Assembly: GCA_029860565.1 (NCBI GenBank)
Contig: JAOUAY010000096.1
Coordinates: 1 to 5,183 of the forward strand
From: Candidatus Nitrosopumilus sp.
GTDB taxonomy: Archaea > Thermoproteota > Nitrososphaeria > Nitrososphaerales > Nitrosopumilaceae
DNA length: 5,183 nt
Direction: 5' to 3'
Each line of letters starts with the position of its first letter. The first letter of the stretch is position 1. This document shows positions 1-5,183 of this stretch, in pieces. The notes beneath the pieces are model-generated. The model saw only the letters and a program-made list of their open reading frames with translations. It searched no databases and was not told where the DNA came from. The position numbers were made by a program, and so were the translations under genes.

Positions 1-152
1 CCACCTTCTCTTCTTCTATCTCCACCTTCTCTTCTTCTATCTCCACCTTCTCTTCTTCTATCTCCACCTTCTCTTCTTCTATCTCCACCTTCTCTTCTTG
101 GACTATCTCTAAAGTTTCCACCTTCTCTTCTTCTATCTCCACCTTCTCTTCT
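1..152 (-). repeat. 21-bp in-frame tandem repeat encoding GGDRRRE heptapeptides
   Basis: Four identical 21-base units occupy 1-21, 22-42, 43-63 and 64-84. A fifth unit at 85-99 is interrupted by an 18-base insert (100-117). Another full unit lies at 118-138 and a partial one at 139-152. On the minus strand each unit adds GGDRRRE to the Nop5 tail; the insert reads SDRF plus flanking residues. The period is a multiple of three, so copy-number changes keep the frame. The plus strand is almost entirely pyrimidine here. The array reaches the window edge, so its full size is unknown. Confidence 0.95.
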
Positions 153-1298
153 GAACAATTGTGGTGGTCTAGAGTCTTTTTCAGTAGGATTCTCATATTT
201 TTTACCTATTTCATCTACTCTGATGTTGAGTTTTTCAAGTAAAGTCTGATTCAATCCTTCACCGTACACATCAACTCTTGCAGCAATCACTGCCTTTGCA
301 GCAACTGCACGTGCAATTTTTCCTCTTTGCCATCTTGGAGCTGCATGAACCATTGCATGTTGAAATAACAATCCATGCTTTGGTGGTTGAGAGCCTGTCT
401 TTAATGCTCTAAACAATGCTTTTTCAGCTCCTAAGACTTGAATTGTGCTGGCCGGAAGAGATGCCATTCTTTTGAGACTTCCAGCTCTTCCTAAAATTCT
501 TGCACCAACTGCCGTTCCTAATATTGCTGAAACGTTTGGTGCAATTTCTTGCATTTCTGATTCAACATGCTCTTCAAGTTTTTTACGTAATTCATGAAAG
601 TCTAAAACTTGTTTTGCAATTGATTGTACAATTGCTAAATTAATATCTGAAATATCCCCTCCTCTACTTTTTGATGAAATTAATGACAGCATCTCTACTT
701 TTGATTCTGGAAAACCTGCATCTTCAAAAACTTGTTTAGTTAATGATTCACGTTTTCCAGCAATTACTATCTGTGCATATCCATTAATACTATCAATTAT
801 GTTGTCTAATTCTGGAAAATGTAATCCGTACCATTCTCTAAGTCTTGAACTTAATCCATTTGCAATTTTGTCAATTTCATCTAAGGAATTAATTGCTTGA
901 ATTATGTGAAGATCTGGACTTTGTGATACCTCGGTAACTTTTGAAGATGATAATCCTAAAGCAAATTCTCTGAGTTTTCCAAGTGTATCTTGGAGATTGG
1001 AAGCAAAACCTGAATCAACAATAATTTGTGGTTTTGTTGCTTGTATGGTTTCTAATTCTGAAGCATCCATGAGATGACAATCAATAGAATATTTTTTTAG
1101 AATGACAAGTAATGATTCGTCACTAACAGAAAATCCTCTTTGAGTTGAAGCCAGATAATTCACAAGTTCATTTAGTTTTGATTCTTTATTTTTTACTAAA
1201 AGATATTCTTTAACTGAATTGGAGAATGGAAATGCTTTTTCTAGATTTCCATCATTGAAAACTGAAATTCCCAATTCTGTCAAAATTACAGAATACAT
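1..1298 (-). CDS. nop5: Nop5 (archaeal Nop56/58), C/D-box sRNP core protein, 3' end cut by window edge
   Basis: Core scaffold of the archaeal C/D-box small RNP, which bridges L7Ae-bound guide RNA to fibrillarin for 2'-O-methylation of rRNA and tRNA. I translated 432 codons from an ATG at 1298 down to base 3, with no stop before the edge. The N-terminal domain (about 1-115, MYSVILTELG start) is followed by a helical coiled-coil region holding the family motif REWYGLHFPEL near W156. The RNA-binding Nop domain (about 245-365) has IAPN at 252, PASTIQVLGAEKALFR at 282-297, then KHGLLFQH and RGKIARAVAAK. From residue 383 the tail is GGDRRRE heptapeptide repeats. Archaeal Nop5 is usually about 400 residues with a short charged tail, so this tail is long. 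The start is chosen because it matches the family N-terminus and lies 27 bases from a TATA-like box. Family assignment is very secure; the true C-terminus is unknown. Confidence 0.95.
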   Translation of the reverse strand, partial: MYSVILTELGISVFNDGNLEKAFPFSNSVKEYLLVKNKESKLNELVNYLASTQRGFSVSDESLLVILKKYSIDCHLMDASELETIQATKPQIIVDSGFASNLQDTLGKLREFALGLSSSKVTEVSQSPDLHIIQAINSLDEIDKIANGLSSRLREWYGLHFPELDNIIDSINGYAQIVIAGKRESLTKQVFEDAGFPESKVEMLSLISSKSRGGDISDINLAIVQSIAKQVLDFHELRKKLEEHVESEMQEIAPNVSAILGTAVGARILGRAGSLKRMASLPASTIQVLGAEKALFRALKTGSQPPKHGLLFQHAMVHAAPRWQRGKIARAVAAKAVIAARVDVYGEGLNQTLLEKLNIRVDEIGKKYENPTEKDSRPPQLFRREGGDRRREGGNFRDSPRREGGDRRREGGDRRREGGDRRREGGDRRREG

Positions 1299-1308
1299 GA
1301 ATAGTTGA

Positions 1309-1316
1309 TTCTAAAT
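1309..1316 (+). promoter_or_regulatory. Candidate TATA-like box for pyrD ATG start
   Basis: TTCTAAAT is centred about 29 bases before the ATG at 1342, compatible with a leaderless pyrD transcript from that ATG. The match to an archaeal TATA box is weak, and it competes with a second candidate inside the reading frame at 1354-1359. Confidence 0.25.
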
Positions 1317-1318
1317 CA

Positions 1319-1331
1319 CCTTTAAAAAAGG
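1319..1331 (-). promoter_or_regulatory. TATA-like box for nop5
   Basis: Read on the minus strand this is CCTTTTTTAAAGG, with its centre about 27 bases upstream of the nop5 ATG at 1298. That is the spacing expected if transcription starts at or next to the start codon, giving a leaderless mRNA. The element is nearly palindromic, so it could also recruit TBP facing pyrD; a plus-strand start would then fall near 1350, inside the annotated pyrD frame. Confidence 0.55.
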
Positions 1332-1341
1332 TACTAGATCT

Positions 1342-2295
1342 ATGAATCAACTGTTATATTCGAAACTAAACTCATTAATCAAAGTGGAATCTAGTATTGC
1401 AACTTCCATAGGTAAAATTCAATTAGATAAACCCGTAATGCTGGCATCTGGAATTTTAGGTATTTCATTAGATGTGTTTAATCGACTTTATACATCCGGT
1501 GCAGGTGCTGTTGTGACTAAATCTCTTAGCACAGAACCGTGGGAAGGATATCCGAATCCGACTATCTTTAGTGTAAAAGGTGGTGGTTGGATAAATGCAG
1601 TCGGTCTCTCTAATCCTGGTGCACCAAATTTTGCTAAAATGATTGAACCAAATCAAAATGTTCCCATAATAGTGAGTTTAGTAGGTTCTATTCCTGAAGA
1701 TTTTGAAATGATGATAAAACAATTTGAAAATTGTAAAGTATTAGCATATGAACTAAATTTATCTTGCCCACATGTTGCCAAAGTTGGTTTAGAAGTTGGT
1801 GATGATCCAGAACTAGTAAAGAAAATTGTAACAACTGTAAAAAATACTACTGTTGTACCTGTAATTGCCAAAGTTGGGTTAGGTACTAGTAATTATCTGA
1901 ATACAGTAAGTACTGCAATAGACTCTGGAATTGATGCTATTACTGCAATCAATACTGTTCGTGCAACAGCTATTGATGTTGAAACTCAACGACCTATACT
2001 TAGTAATAAATTTGGAGGGTTATCTGGTACTCCGATTAAACCAATTGCATTAAGATGTGTTTATGAAATTTCATCAAAATACAATGTCCCAATTATTGGA
2101 TGCGGTGGAATATCTACCTGGGAAGATGCAATAGAATTTTTCTTGGCAGGAGCTTCTGCTATTCAACTTGGAAGTGCAATAGGTGATAATTGGATTGGTG
2201 TTTTTGATGAAATCAACAAAGGAATATTACAATACATGCAGAGAAAAGGATTTTCTACAATAAAGGATATGGTGGGTCTTGCAAAGAAATCATAA
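1342..2295 (+). CDS. pyrD: Dihydroorotate dehydrogenase, class 1B catalytic subunit (PyrD)
   Basis: FMN enzyme that oxidises dihydroorotate to orotate, the fourth step of de novo UMP synthesis, in the cytosol. The 317-residue TIM barrel shows PVMLASGILG (31-40), K60 in VVTKSLS, NAVGLSNPG (85-93), ELNLSCPH with the catalytic base Cys at C142 (Cys marks class 1; class 2 uses Ser), K177 in VIAKVG, AINT (202-205), GGLSGTPIKP (225-234), and the FMN-phosphate motifs GCGGI (253-257) and QLGSA (275-279). The following pyrK gene fixes subtype 1B, which needs the FAD/Fe-S partner. The first 14 or so residues lie outside the usual family start. A GTG at 1384 (V15) is an attractive alternative start because TTATAT at 1354-1359 sits about 27 bases before it. 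Function is very secure; the exact N-terminus is not. Confidence 0.96.
   Translation: MNQLLYSKLNSLIKVESSIATSIGKIQLDKPVMLASGILGISLDVFNRLYTSGAGAVVTKSLSTEPWEGYPNPTIFSVKGGGWINAVGLSNPGAPNFAKMIEPNQNVPIIVSLVGSIPEDFEMMIKQFENCKVLAYELNLSCPHVAKVGLEVGDDPELVKKIVTTVKNTTVVPVIAKVGLGTSNYLNTVSTAIDSGIDAITAINTVRATAIDVETQRPILSNKFGGLSGTPIKPIALRCVYEISSKYNVPIIGCGGISTWEDAIEFFLAGASAIQLGSAIGDNWIGVFDEINKGILQYMQRKGFSTIKDMVGLAKKS
1354..1359 (+). promoter_or_regulatory. Alternative TATA-like box supporting a GTG pyrD start at 1384
   Basis: TTATAT centred near 1356 is about 27 bases upstream of an in-frame GTG at 1384. If used, the leaderless product would begin at V15 of the long frame, close to where class 1B PyrD proteins normally begin. 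It could equally be ordinary AT-rich coding sequence. Confidence 0.25.
2271..2276 (+). promoter_or_regulatory. Weak Shine-Dalgarno-like site before pyrK TTG
   Basis: GGTGGG inside the end of pyrD lies just upstream of the TTG at 2279. Its GGTG part can pair with the CACC of the archaeal 16S rRNA 3' end. This is a short match, but an internal cistron with a non-ATG start and no leader of its own would benefit from such a site. Confidence 0.3.
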
Positions 2296-3091
2296 TCACC
2301 CCACAATTGTCACAATTGAAAAAGTAATTAATGAAACTCCCACTGTTAGAACTTTAATTTTCTCAGATGAAGTAATGTCTAATGTTCTTCCTGGACAGTT
2401 TGCCATGGTTTGGATACCTGGAGTTAATGAATTACCAATGAGTGTAATGATTTCTCAAGAATCTGGAAAGGCTGCATTTACTGTTAGAAAACATGGACCT
2501 GCATCTACTGGTTTGTTTAATGTTGAAGTGGGGGGACAAATTGGAGTTCGAGGTCCATATGGAAATTCATTTGATCTCAAAGAAGGAAAACTTTTACTAG
2601 TTGGAGGTGGAACTGGTCTTGTTCCTATGATGCGTTTACTTACGTTTGTAAAATCTACTGATGATGTCACTGTATTGATTGGTGCAAAATCAAAAGAAGA
2701 GGTTTTTTTTGAAGATTTGGCAAATAGCCTTTTGAAAAATAACTCTCACAATGTAATTGTTTCAACTGATGATGGCAGTTATGGTGAAAAAGGATTTGTG
2801 ACTGATTTGGTTGAAAAATTAGTCGATGAGACCCATTATGATGGTGTGTATGTTTGCGGCCCTGAAATTATGATGTACAAAACTGTACAATCAGCTCATT
2901 CTAGGAATATTTTTGTTCAAGCTAGTCTTGAACGAATGATGAAATGTGGAGTCGGGATTTGTGGCAGTTGCTGTGTTGGTGAGGATCTTGCATGTAGGGA
3001 TGGAACCGTATTTGATGGAGATCATTTATCAAAAAATAAGGAATTTGGTTATTTTTATAGGAATAAGGCTGGAATTTTGGAAAATTATTAA
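2279..3091 (+). CDS. pyrK: Dihydroorotate dehydrogenase electron-transfer subunit (PyrK), FAD and 2Fe-2S
   Basis: Carries electrons from PyrD FMN through a 2Fe-2S cluster and FAD to an acceptor, NAD+ in characterised class 1B enzymes. Its 270 residues show the ferredoxin-reductase layout: FAD-binding barrel with LPGQFAMVWIPG (37-48), LPMS (52-55, in place of the bacterial RPxS), TGLF (77-80) and RGPYGNSF (91-98). The nucleotide domain has LLLVGGGTGLVPMMRL (105-120) and VCGPEIMM (192-199). The C-terminal cluster motif has C223, C228, C231 and C239, with an extra Cys at C232. The start is a TTG at 2279: an in-frame stop lies at 2261, no ATG occurs before residue 33, and the family core TIVTIEKV begins at residue 9. 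It overlaps pyrD by 17 bases in another frame, suggesting translational coupling. Similar subunits occur in sulfhydrogenases and related oxidoreductases, but adjacency to pyrD decides the call. Confidence 0.94.
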   Translation: MQRNHNHPTIVTIEKVINETPTVRTLIFSDEVMSNVLPGQFAMVWIPGVNELPMSVMISQESGKAAFTVRKHGPASTGLFNVEVGGQIGVRGPYGNSFDLKEGKLLLVGGGTGLVPMMRLLTFVKSTDDVTVLIGAKSKEEVFFEDLANSLLKNNSHNVIVSTDDGSYGEKGFVTDLVEKLVDETHYDGVYVCGPEIMMYKTVQSAHSRNIFVQASLERMMKCGVGICGSCCVGEDLACRDGTVFDGDHLSKNKEFGYFYRNKAGILENY

Positions 3092-3104
3092 GTTTGACTC
3101 GCAA

Positions 3105-3114
3105 GGTTTAAAAT
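3105..3114 (+). promoter_or_regulatory. TATA-like box between pyrK and the radical SAM gene
   Basis: GGTTTAAAAT in the 33-base gap is a good archaeal TATA-box match. Transcription would begin about 26 bases on, near 3136-3138. That is downstream of the ATG at 3125 and just before the in-frame ATG at 3143, so this promoter favours the shorter protein. Confidence 0.45.
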
Positions 3115-3124
3115 CAATCACAAA

Positions 3125-4867
3125 ATGATTGCGGTGAAGAGAATGGGTACTCCAAAAATAGTTTTAACAGCTGATAGAACTTTGATGTCGCCGTATAGAG
3201 GATTATCTCTTGCAACATTTTTTGGATGTGCTCCAGCACTAGATCCTAATAGAGATAAAAAGAGTTTTTGGTATAAGATTCTTGGAAATCAAGTAACTCC
3301 AAAGATTCTGTTTGATTTCATTTGTAATTGGTCACCTGATATTGATGGTGCGGCAAAATATGCTCCATATGGATTAAGAAAATTAGAAGCTGGTTTGTTA
3401 CGTGATGGCTTTGCACGAAAAGATGTTGTTGTTGCCCATCCAAATCACATTGAAAAATTCATTGGTCCTGAAACCGAAGTTATTGGAACTTATGAAATGG
3501 ATCCACTTGGAATGGGTCCAGTTACTATGACATTTACTTATGGAAGAAAACAGACATCTTACGATGAATTTTACAATGCAGATTTACATCATAGAATTAA
3601 AGCTGCCAAAGCAAGAACTGGAAGTAAAGCAAAAGTAATTTCTGGTGCATCCGGAACATGGCAATACAACTATGATCCAGCAAAAATTGAAGAATTTGGA
3701 ATTTATGCTATTTTAGAGGGAGAACTTGGTGGTATTGCACCTGAAATTGATGGGCATGCTGGTAGATTCTTTAATTATTTGATTAATGGGGACTTTGAAA
3801 ATATGGATCCTTTCAGAAAGAGAAGTGACTTTAAAGTTAACATTAAAGAATTTGAAAGAGAAGGCAAAAAAATTCATGGAAGATTTGTTAATTTTTGGGA
3901 TAGACCTGAACTAGAAGATATTCCTAACATTGTTGAGCCAAGTATGCATGGGATGGTTGAGGTAATGCGTGGATGTGGGAGAGGATGTAAGTTTTGTGAT
4001 GTCACATTAAGATCACTACGATATTATTCTCCAGAAAAAGTCAAACAAGAAATTGAAGTTAACATAAAGAAAGGTGGTTCTAAATCTGCATGGATTCACA
4101 GTGATGATATTTTCGTTTATGGGATGGATCCAAGAACTGCAAAAGGAATGGAACCAAACAGAGAAGCATTAGAAGAACTATTTACTGCAATCATGTCTAC
4201 TGGTGTAGAGCATACGAATCCTACACATGGTACATTGGCAGGTGCAATTGCTGATGAGAAACTTCTTCCAAACCTTTCAAGAATAATGAAAGCAGGTCCT
4301 GATAACATGATTGGTGTCCAAGCAGGACTTGAAACTGGCAGTCTCAGATTAATTGGCAAATATGCTGATAGAAAACTTGCTCCATATGATCCATCTGAAT
4401 GGCATTGGGTTGTAAAAGAGGGTGTGAAGACAATGAATGAAAACTATTGGATTCCTGCGTTTACTTTGATTATGGGTCTTGATAACGATGAAACTCCTGA
4501 AGATTCATGGGACACTATTCAATTGATTAGTGAACTAGAACATGAACAACCTGATTCAATGTTTACTGCTACTGCACTTACATTTGTTCCAATTGGATTA
4601 CTAGAACAATCTCAATTCTTTAACATTGGCAATGAGATGACCCCTGCACAATTAGGTGTTCTTTACAAAACATGGCAACACAATTTCAAATATGGCATTC
4701 AAAAATTCATGACCAAAACTGGTTCAAAAGGTCCTCAAAGATATGTCTTTAATGCACTTGCAAGATCTCTTGGCGGTATTCCACTTGGCGCAATGGAGAA
4801 ATATGCACGTAGAAAGAGTAAGGAACACGAGAAAGTCATTGAGACTGTTAAAGCCAAGTATTGGTAG
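3125..4867 (+). CDS. Radical SAM enzyme, probable B12-binding-type; possible tetraether lipid-modifying (Grs-like) protein
   Basis: A 4Fe-4S radical SAM enzyme of 580 residues. The cluster motif is RGCGRGCKFC, with C284, C288 and C291 (CxxxCxxC). Downstream are WIHSDDIF (323-330), GVQAGLETGS (397-406) and GLDNDET (451-457), where radical SAM barrels bind SAM. The N-terminal 260 residues resemble the cobalamin-binding half of B12 radical SAM proteins: VVVAHPNHIEKF (101-112), SGASGTW (173-179), ILEGELGG (196-203) and the DIP linker (265-267). No DxHxxG cobalamin-ligand motif is visible, as in many members of the class. No signal peptide or membrane segment is evident. The substrate cannot be read from sequence. 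Overall layout brings to mind the archaeal GrsA/GrsB tetraether ring synthases, which fits a crenarchaeol-making thaumarchaeon, but this is an inference at about one in three. The start could be ATG 3143 (M7), which fits the upstream TATA box and begins right before the conserved KIVLTADRTLMS. Confidence 0.88.
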   Translation: MIAVKRMGTPKIVLTADRTLMSPYRGLSLATFFGCAPALDPNRDKKSFWYKILGNQVTPKILFDFICNWSPDIDGAAKYAPYGLRKLEAGLLRDGFARKDVVVAHPNHIEKFIGPETEVIGTYEMDPLGMGPVTMTFTYGRKQTSYDEFYNADLHHRIKAAKARTGSKAKVISGASGTWQYNYDPAKIEEFGIYAILEGELGGIAPEIDGHAGRFFNYLINGDFENMDPFRKRSDFKVNIKEFEREGKKIHGRFVNFWDRPELEDIPNIVEPSMHGMVEVMRGCGRGCKFCDVTLRSLRYYSPEKVKQEIEVNIKKGGSKSAWIHSDDIFVYGMDPRTAKGMEPNREALEELFTAIMSTGVEHTNPTHGTLAGAIADEKLLPNLSRIMKAGPDNMIGVQAGLETGSLRLIGKYADRKLAPYDPSEWHWVVKEGVKTMNENYWIPAFTLIMGLDNDETPEDSWDTIQLISELEHEQPDSMFTATALTFVPIGLLEQSQFFNIGNEMTPAQLGVLYKTWQHNFKYGIQKFMTKTGSKGPQRYVFNALARSLGGIPLGAMEKYARRKSKEHEKVIETVKAKYW

Positions 4868-4875
4868 TCATACAA

Positions 4876-4886
4876 ATACATAAATT
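4876..4886 (+). promoter_or_regulatory. TATA-like box for rps30e
   Basis: ATACATAAATT is centred about 27 bases before the ATG at 4908, within the 40-base gap after the radical SAM stop codon. The spacing predicts a leaderless transcript, so rps30e is probably expressed on its own and not only by readthrough. Confidence 0.5.
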
Positions 4887-4907
4887 CACTAATTCTTATT
4901 CAAAAAC

Positions 4908-5090
4908 ATGGCAACACACGGTTCACTTACTAAAGCAGGTAAAGTACGAGGACAAACTCCTAAAGTAGAGGGAAGAAAAATCGTAGGAGATAGTTCTAGT
5001 GTTGCAAACAAAAGTAACTTCAAAAAGCGATTTGCTTTAGGTAGATATCCTGGTCAAAATAAGCCTGGACAAAGAAGAAAGAGACGATAG
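4908..5090 (+). CDS. rps30e: Small ribosomal subunit protein eS30 (S30e)
   Basis: Small, very basic ribosomal protein shared by archaea and eukaryotes and absent from bacteria. In ribosome structures of the family it lies on the small subunit near the decoding and mRNA-entry region. The 60-residue product carries the family signature HGSLTKAGKVRGQTPKVEGR (4-23), a central FKKRFALGRYPG segment (38-49) and a basic end, QRRKRR. Eukaryotic eS30 is made as a fusion to a ubiquitin-like domain; here, as in other archaea, it stands alone. The ATG is the only sensible start because the signature begins at residue 4. It follows the radical SAM gene on the same strand with its own TATA-like box. Confidence 0.95.
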   Translation: MATHGSLTKAGKVRGQTPKVEGRKIVGDSSSVANKSNFKKRFALGRYPGQNKPGQRRKRR

Positions 5091-5126
5091 TTAATTCTTA
5101 CTAAAATTCTATAATTACGCCTAAAT

Positions 5127-5149
5127 TTGCTTGGTTTTCATATTTTGTT
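5127..5149 (+). terminator. Possible T-rich transcription end after rps30e
   Basis: Within the 93 bases after the rps30e stop, several short T-runs (TTTT at 5135-5138 and 5143-5146 or nearby) occur on the non-template strand, the type of signal that ends archaeal transcription without a hairpin. The whole region is AT-rich, so this is weak. Nothing else in 5091-5183 is supportable: no tRNA and no clear C/D-box RNA. Confidence 0.3.
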
Positions 5150-5183
5150 ATGATCTGTAGATTTTACATAATTTTTCAATCAT

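Noticed and set aside
1..152. Tandem repeats as a possible CRISPR array or noncoding satellite
   Set aside because: Units are directly adjacent with no spacers, the period is 21 bases, and they translate in frame as the C-terminal tail of Nop5.
1468..1871. Two minus-strand open frames of 62 and 72 codons
   Set aside because: They lie opposite pyrD, whose conserved motifs run through the whole stretch; the antisense products show no recognisable domain.
2455..2670. Minus-strand open frame of 71 codons
   Set aside because: Antisense to the conserved FAD and nucleotide motifs of pyrK.
2703..2710. Run of eight T inside pyrK as a possible terminator or slippage frameshift
   Set aside because: The frame reads on correctly through VFFE into conserved sequence; a single T-run in an AT-rich gene is not enough to claim regulation.
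2922..3128. Open frames on both strands over the end of pyrK, one reaching the radical SAM start
   Set aside because: The plus-strand frame is a shift of the pyrK cysteine motif region and the minus one is antisense; pyrK itself is intact to its stop, so there is no frameshift to explain.
4117..4359. Minus-strand open frame of 80 codons
   Set aside because: Antisense to the radical SAM barrel, which is continuous and conserved here.
5148..5183. Possible 3' end of a convergent minus-strand gene (IEKLCKIYRS then stop), or a plus-strand gene starting at ATG 5150
   Set aside because: Only about 11 codons are visible in either direction, with no recognisable motif; neither can be supported from this window.
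5091..5183. Search for a C/D-box guide RNA or tRNA near the Nop5 locus
   Set aside because: TATGATC loosely resembles a C box, but no properly placed D box or cloverleaf is visible.

Overview
The window looks like chromosomal DNA from an ammonia-oxidising thaumarchaeon (Nitrososphaerota, probably Nitrosopumilus-like). It is AT-rich and densely packed. It carries proteins of archaeal or archaeal-eukaryotic type (the C/D-box RNP core protein Nop5 and ribosomal protein S30e). Its starts sit about 27 bases downstream of TATA-like boxes, as expected for leaderless archaeal transcripts. The lineage call is inferred from overall protein character and was not checked against a database.

Layout: 1-1298 (minus strand) is nop5, whose 3' end runs off the left edge. 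The visible end is an in-frame 21-bp tandem repeat coding for GGDRRRE heptapeptides. A 43-bp divergent intergenic region (1299-1341) separates it from a plus-strand series: pyrD (dihydroorotate dehydrogenase, 1342-2295), pyrK (its FAD/2Fe-2S electron-transfer subunit, TTG start, overlapping pyrD by 17 bases, 2279-3091), a large radical SAM protein with a probable N-terminal cobalamin-binding-like region (3125-4867), and the small ribosomal protein gene rps30e (4908-5090). The last 93 bases are T-rich and hold no gene I can support.

How the genes fit together: PyrD and PyrK should form one heteromeric class 1B dihydroorotate dehydrogenase that makes orotate for UMP synthesis, and the overlap suggests translational coupling. 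The radical SAM gene and rps30e each have their own TATA-like box, so they are probably separate transcription units on the same strand and need not share a pathway with pyrDK. nop5 belongs to the rRNA/tRNA 2'-O-methylation machinery; its usual partner fibrillarin may lie just beyond the left edge, but that is not visible.

No mobile element, CRISPR array, tRNA or rRNA is visible. The region reads as core archaeal chromosome. The least ordinary items are the arginine-rich repeat tail on Nop5 and the radical SAM enzyme, which may belong to the family that modifies archaeal tetraether lipids (an inference).
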